Assembly: GCF_004011835.1 (NCBI RefSeq)
Contig: NZ_RKLN01000001.1
Span: 558,001-622,000, forward strand
Source: Rhodococcus spongiicola
GTDB lineage: Bacteria; Actinomycetota; Actinomycetes; Mycobacteriales; Mycobacteriaceae
Length of the DNA: 64,000 nt
Direction: 5' to 3'
Both the position numbers and the translations under genes were made by a program. Shown here in pieces: positions 60,716 to 64,000 of the stretch. Positions within the stretch are counted from its first letter, which is position 1. The number at the start of each line of letters is the position of its first letter. The notes beneath the pieces were generated by a model. That model saw nothing but the letters and a program-made list of their open reading frames with translations, did not search any database and was not told where the DNA came from.

Positions 60716-61552
60716 TCAGCCGAAGGTCTCCGGGTTCCCCCCGAGGCGACCGTCGGGTCGATCGAGCGAACAGATCGCAAACATGTCGTCGGCGGTCAGT
60801 TCGAAGTCGAAGACATCGAAGTTGGACGCGATACGCTCCGGCGTCACCGACTTCGGAATGACCACGTTCCCGAGTTGAATGTGCCAGCGCAGGATCACCT
60901 GGGCCGGCGTGCGGCCATGCGCGTCGGCGATGGTACGAATCGTCGCGTTCGCGATGCTGGTCCCCTCCCCCAGCGGACCCCACGCCTCGGTGACGATGCC
61001 CATGTCGGCGTGGACCGAGCGCAGATGTGACTGGGTGAACTCCGGGTGCAGCTCGATCTGATTGAGCACGGGGGTCTCCCCCACCGCCTCGACAAGCCGC
61101 TCGAGGTTCTCGGCGGTGAAGTTGGAGACGCCGATCGACCGGACCCGGCCGTCAGCCTTCAGCTGCTGGAACGCCTTGAACGTGTCGATGTATCGGTTCT
61201 TGGCGGGGACGGGCCAGTGGATCAGGTAGAGATCGATGTACTCGAGCCCCAGTCGGGCGAGACTGTCGTCGAACGCCCGCAGCGTCGAGCCGTATCCCTG
61301 GTCGGCGTTCCGCAGCTTGGTGGTGACGAACAGATCCTCACGGTCGATGCCGGAATCGGCAAGCGCTCGCCCCGTCCCGGTCTCGTTCCCGTAGATGCTC
61401 GCGGTGTCGACACTCCGATAACCCACCGTCAACGCCTCCGAGATGGCGGCGTATGCCTGGTCGTCGGGCACCCGGAACACTCCGAATCCCAACTGCGGAA
61501 TCGAATTGCCGTCGTTGAGCGCAATGTCCGGTACCGGATCGATCGAGGTCAT
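60716..61552 (-). CDS. Aldo/keto reductase
   Basis: A 278-residue NADPH-dependent (beta/alpha)8 oxidoreductase. Catalytic residues are in place: Asp in VDTASIYGNE, Tyr of the same motif, Lys in FVTTKLRNADQ, and His in LYLIHWPVP. Coenzyme-binding VVIPKSVTPERIASN is near the C-terminus. I start at ATG 61552 (MTSIDPVPDI); longer upstream frames are arginine-rich shadow sequence. Related actinobacterial enzymes reduce 2,5-diketogluconate or aromatic aldehydes; the substrate here is unknown. Confidence 0.92.
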   Translation of the reverse strand: MTSIDPVPDIALNDGNSIPQLGFGVFRVPDDQAYAAISEALTVGYRSVDTASIYGNETGTGRALADSGIDREDLFVTTKLRNADQGYGSTLRAFDDSLARLGLEYIDLYLIHWPVPAKNRYIDTFKAFQQLKADGRVRSIGVSNFTAENLERLVEAVGETPVLNQIELHPEFTQSHLRSVHADMGIVTEAWGPLGEGTSIANATIRTIADAHGRTPAQVILRWHIQLGNVVIPKSVTPERIASNFDVFDFELTADDMFAICSLDRPDGRLGGNPETFG

Positions 61553-61702
61553 ACTCGGGCAACGAGAGCGACCGCCGGACTGTTCCCACAGCTCCGAAGC
61601 CGGCAACCGCGGACACCTGCGTATCCGTTGCGCCGCGACCTCGGCGGGGCCTACGTTGGGGCCTACGTGCGATCCAGGTGGTCTGGTCGGAAGGGGCGGG
61701 CG

Positions 61703-62305
61703 ATGAACCTCGGTTACCGGCTGGCGTATCGACTTGGCGTCACCCCTTGGGAGCACGCTGGACGCATCATCTTCGGCAAGCAGCTCGACAGGTTGCTCGA
61801 TGGGGCCGCGCCACCCGCGTCGGGCGCGAAGGCTCTCGACCTCGGCTGCGGCACTGGCGACCACTCGATCCAACTCGCCATGCGCGGTTGGTCCGTTACC
61901 GCGGTCGACGCAGTACCCCTGGCGATCAGCCGGGCCCGCGCCAAACTACCGATCGCAGGCGCGGACGTGAAATTCGTCCTCGGCGACGTCACCAACCTGC
62001 CTGCGTACGTCGCGCGGGGGTACTCCCTCGCGCTCGACATCGGCTGCTTCCACGGGCTCACCGATGACCAGCGCACCGCGTACGGCAACGGACTCACCGC
62101 GGTCACCGATCCCGGAGCACAACTGGTGATGTTCTCCTTTTCGCCGGGCTGGCGGGGACCGCTGCCACGTGGGGCGTCCCAGCTCGACGTGGAGCGGGCG
62201 CTGGGCGGCTGGACCGTCGTCGGCGACTATCCGATCGACCCCGACGCCTCGCTCGGCTTACTCGCGAAGGCCGACCCCCGGTTCTTCCGCCTTGTCCGGA
62301 GTTGA
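61703..62305 (+). CDS. SAM-dependent class I methyltransferase
   Basis: A 200-residue methyltransferase. Motif I is ALDLGCGTGDHSI, followed by the acidic loop VDAVPLAISRA and FVLGDVTNLPAYV. There is no target-recognition domain. ATG 61703 has AAGGGG upstream. It is divergent from the aldo/keto reductase gene. Substrate unknown. Confidence 0.88.
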   Translation: MNLGYRLAYRLGVTPWEHAGRIIFGKQLDRLLDGAAPPASGAKALDLGCGTGDHSIQLAMRGWSVTAVDAVPLAISRARAKLPIAGADVKFVLGDVTNLPAYVARGYSLALDIGCFHGLTDDQRTAYGNGLTAVTDPGAQLVMFSFSPGWRGPLPRGASQLDVERALGGWTVVGDYPIDPDASLGLLAKADPRFFRLVRS

Positions 62306-62493
62306 CTGCCACCGATGCGAGTCAGCCGAGAAATCTGCGGCAATACCAAATCGGCGGCAATACCTCTGACAGTGATGAAACACCCCTAACCGCGATGAGC
62401 CTGTCTACCGGGCAGCCGACCACTAAGCTGAAGAGCGGGGCGGATGCGGTCAGCGTGCCGCCTGTGGTCGACGTGGGGTGCGAGGAGACGGCC

Positions 62494-62850
62494 ATGAACA
62501 ACCCAGTCGCCGGCGCCGGTCCGGAGCCGGGCAACGAACAGAACGAAGACGCCGCACCGCCGCCTCGCGGCTCCAATCTTGTACCCACGCGAGCCGGGAT
62601 GGCATGGACTGCTGTGGCGGTGGGCGCAATCATCGTTGTCGGCATGCTGATTTTCATCCTGCAGAACACCGAGGAGATCGACATTGCCTTCCTCGGCTGG
62701 AACTTCACTCTTCCACTCGGGGTGGCGCTGCTGTTTGCTGCGATCGGCGGTCTGCTGGTCATGGCGTTCATAGGAGGGGCACGCATATGGCAATTGCGCA
62801 ACGCCTACAAATCCGCCAGTGCTGAACCTTCTCGGCGGGACAGCACCTGA
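62494..62850 (+). CDS. LapA (DUF1049) domain membrane protein
   Basis: A 118-residue protein. The N-terminal 35 residues are polar and Glu/Pro-rich. Two transmembrane helices (about 38-57 and 72-93) flank NTEEIDIAFLGWNFTLPLG, the LapA signature. A short basic tail follows. ATG 62494 has GAGGAG 6 bp upstream; the frame upstream is not conserved-looking. LapA proteins assist lipopolysaccharide assembly in Gram-negatives; their role in actinobacteria is unknown. The next gene begins 14 bp later. Confidence 0.85.
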   Translation: MNNPVAGAGPEPGNEQNEDAAPPPRGSNLVPTRAGMAWTAVAVGAIIVVGMLIFILQNTEEIDIAFLGWNFTLPLGVALLFAAIGGLLVMAFIGGARIWQLRNAYKSASAEPSRRDST

Positions 62851-62864
62851 AACAGGAGGCCGCC

Positions 62865-63122
62865 ATGCTTGTCATCGTCGGATTGATCCTGCTAATTGCC
62901 GCTGTGGTCGTCGTAGTCGCAGCTGTGTCCGCGAACAGCGCTGACGAACACATTCTTCCCCGCGAGTTCGAAGTTCTGGGCATCGACATCACCGGATCGA
63001 CGGGAGAGCTGTTTCTGTACGGCGCCGCGGTCGGTGCTGTCGCCATGCTCGGGCTCGCCCTCCTCGTCGCAGGCATGCGTCGCCCGGCACGCCGGGTGAC
63101 GGCCCCTACCGAGTCGGCGTGA
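62865..63122 (+). CDS. Small two-helix membrane protein
   Basis: An 85-residue protein with two transmembrane helices (about 2-23 and 48-68), separated by a polar loop (ADEHILPREFEVLGID). AGGAGG precedes the ATG. It probably forms an operon with the LapA-domain gene. Function not known. The 170 bp after it hold no supported gene. Confidence 0.8.
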   Translation: MLVIVGLILLIAAVVVVVAAVSANSADEHILPREFEVLGIDITGSTGELFLYGAAVGAVAMLGLALLVAGMRRPARRVTAPTESA

Positions 63123-63292
63123 CCTGGTCGGCGGGCAATGCCGCTACTTCAAGGGCCCCCCGCGACCGCCGGATGCTGACACGATGGCGCCGCACCCGGC
63201 GGCGGCGGGTGGGCGAAGGCCGGCTCAGGCAGTACCAGCGTTGATCGGCTCAGCCGATACGAAGCATGAAACCGACTGTCGCCCAGGATTTC

Positions 63293-64000
63293 TCACCCGA
63301 GGAGTCCCTCCCCCAGGTACTCGCCCTCTCGACACCCGGGAGGGATCGCGAACACTGCAGAACCGATCGGCGTCGACCACTCGTTGAACATGTCGGCCTC
63401 CGCGAGTCGCTGCTGCACGGGTAGGTACTGGACATCGACGTCGGCCTGGTACGCGACGAAGATCAAACCGGAGTCCGATACCCCGATTCCGTCCGGTGCC
63501 TCGTCATAGTTGTAGCCCCGCCGCAGGAACCGTTCCCGCGGCGCGAGGGGTCGGGCGCGCGCGATGTGCGAGAACTCCGGGATGATCTCGAGCCCGCCAG
63601 GTCCGACCGCATCGAAATCGGGCGTGTCGAACTCCGATTCGCCGGTCAGGGGCGCACCGTCCGACATTCGGCGTCCCATCACCTCGTCACGGCCCGGACG
63701 GTCGAGTTCGTCCCAACCGTCGAGATCGAGGTGGATCCGTCGAATCACGACTGACGTTCCCCCCGCCATCCACGGCTGCTCGATGCCGTCGTTCCACACG
63801 ACCTGCGCGAAGTCGTCGCTGCCCTTCCGCGGATTGATCGTGCCGTCCACCTGGCCCATGAGGTTGCGCATCGTGGTGCCCTCGGGTTCGCTGCCCCGCG
63901 CACGTCGGAACCCGCGCTGTACCCACCGGACCGTCGCAGTGTTCCGGGCGTTCTTCAGCAGTACTCGCAGCGCGTGCGCGACGGAGACCGGGTCGTCCGA
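63293..64000 (-). CDS. DyP-type peroxidase (EfeB/DypA-like), C-terminal part
   Basis: The frame runs on through the right edge; 235 codons are visible on this strand. The DyP motif is GQVDGT, and the heme-proximal segment EFSHIARARP carries the likely ligand His. Further conserved segments are IVR-type RRIHLDLDGWDELDRP, RRGYNYDE and SGLIFVAYQADVDVQY. The RRGYN pattern points to the class A/EfeB type, often exported by Tat with an iron transporter, but the N-terminus that would show a signal is outside the window. Confidence 0.88.
   Translation of the reverse strand, partial: SDDPVSVAHALRVLLKNARNTATVRWVQRGFRRARGSEPEGTTMRNLMGQVDGTINPRKGSDDFAQVVWNDGIEQPWMAGGTSVVIRRIHLDLDGWDELDRPGRDEVMGRRMSDGAPLTGESEFDTPDFDAVGPGGLEIIPEFSHIARARPLAPRERFLRRGYNYDEAPDGIGVSDSGLIFVAYQADVDVQYLPVQQRLAEADMFNEWSTPIGSAVFAIPPGCREGEYLGEGLLG

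Overview
The window is GC-rich actinobacterial chromosome and fits Rhodococcus or a close Nocardiaceae relative. The ThyA sequence closely resembles the mycobacterial enzyme, a DosR-like regulator keeps Asp-54 and the mycobacterial DNA-binding helix, and an echA6-metallohydrolase-ctpE block matches the order I recall from Mycobacterium tuberculosis (Rv0905-Rv0908). An F420-type LLM oxidoreductase, LigD, a DypB-encapsulin pair and several apparent leaderless promoters agree. Genes are dense on both strands and almost everything is chromosomal core or soft-core. The species assignment is inference. Layout. (1) 0-15 kb: a crotonase C-terminus, an acyltransferase-like protein, a ribbon-helix-helix regulator behind four phased TGGCACCA half-sites, an FAD oxidoreductase, two tandem type-B carboxylesterases, an Fpg/Nei glycosylase, cobF, thyA-dfrA, a cupin, a convergent DosS-like kinase and DosR-like regulator, and htpG. 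(2) 14.9-17.6 kb: a probable metal-stress module made of a 37-residue peptide with 19 Met and 4 His, a SHOCT membrane protein, and a divergent OmpR-type two-component system. (3) 17.6-23.4 kb, the most unusual part: an MreB-family actin homologue faces a 951-residue single-chain fusion of a SEDS glycosyltransferase (RodA/FtsW) with a class B penicillin-binding protein. The fusion is coupled to an upstream bitopic membrane protein whose topology resembles RodZ. Together this looks like a reduced elongasome in a lineage that normally lacks MreB. The gaps hold 23-25 bp tandem arrays and decayed fragments of htpG and of the transpeptidase KTG region. (4) 23.7-30.6 kb: hypoxia, NO and oxidative stress genes, namely two tandem-USP proteins around an LLM oxidoreductase with a DosR box, nsrR-hmp, and dypB-encapsulin. 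(5) 30.7-35.1 kb: an accessory patch after tRNA-Arg(CCT) with two secreted YVTN beta-propeller proteins, a remnant of a third, two IS30-type transposase remnants and a lipoprotein. (6) 35-46 kb: two PucR-type regulators, a class II aldolase, TetR-HD pair, LigD, an acyl-CoA ligase and a VWA/solute-binding membrane protein. (7) 46-64 kb: lipase-antiporter operon, ctpE, MBL hydrolase-echA6 operon, a flavin monooxygenase, DUF1254/DUF985/DUF427 proteins, a Crp-like regulator, a peroxiredoxin-like protein, a DHA2 exporter preceded by a coupled 41-codon ORF, an aldo/keto reductase, a methyltransferase, small membrane proteins, and a second DyP peroxidase cut by the window end. How the parts may work together: regions 1 and 4 share one theme, since a DosR-type system in region 1 could control the USP gene in region 4, while NsrR-Hmp detoxifies NO and DypB-encapsulin deals with peroxide. 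Region 3 is an apparently separate cell-wall synthesis module whose three proteins cover filament, adaptor and polymerase-crosslinker roles. The region 3 interpretation is inference from domain architecture.
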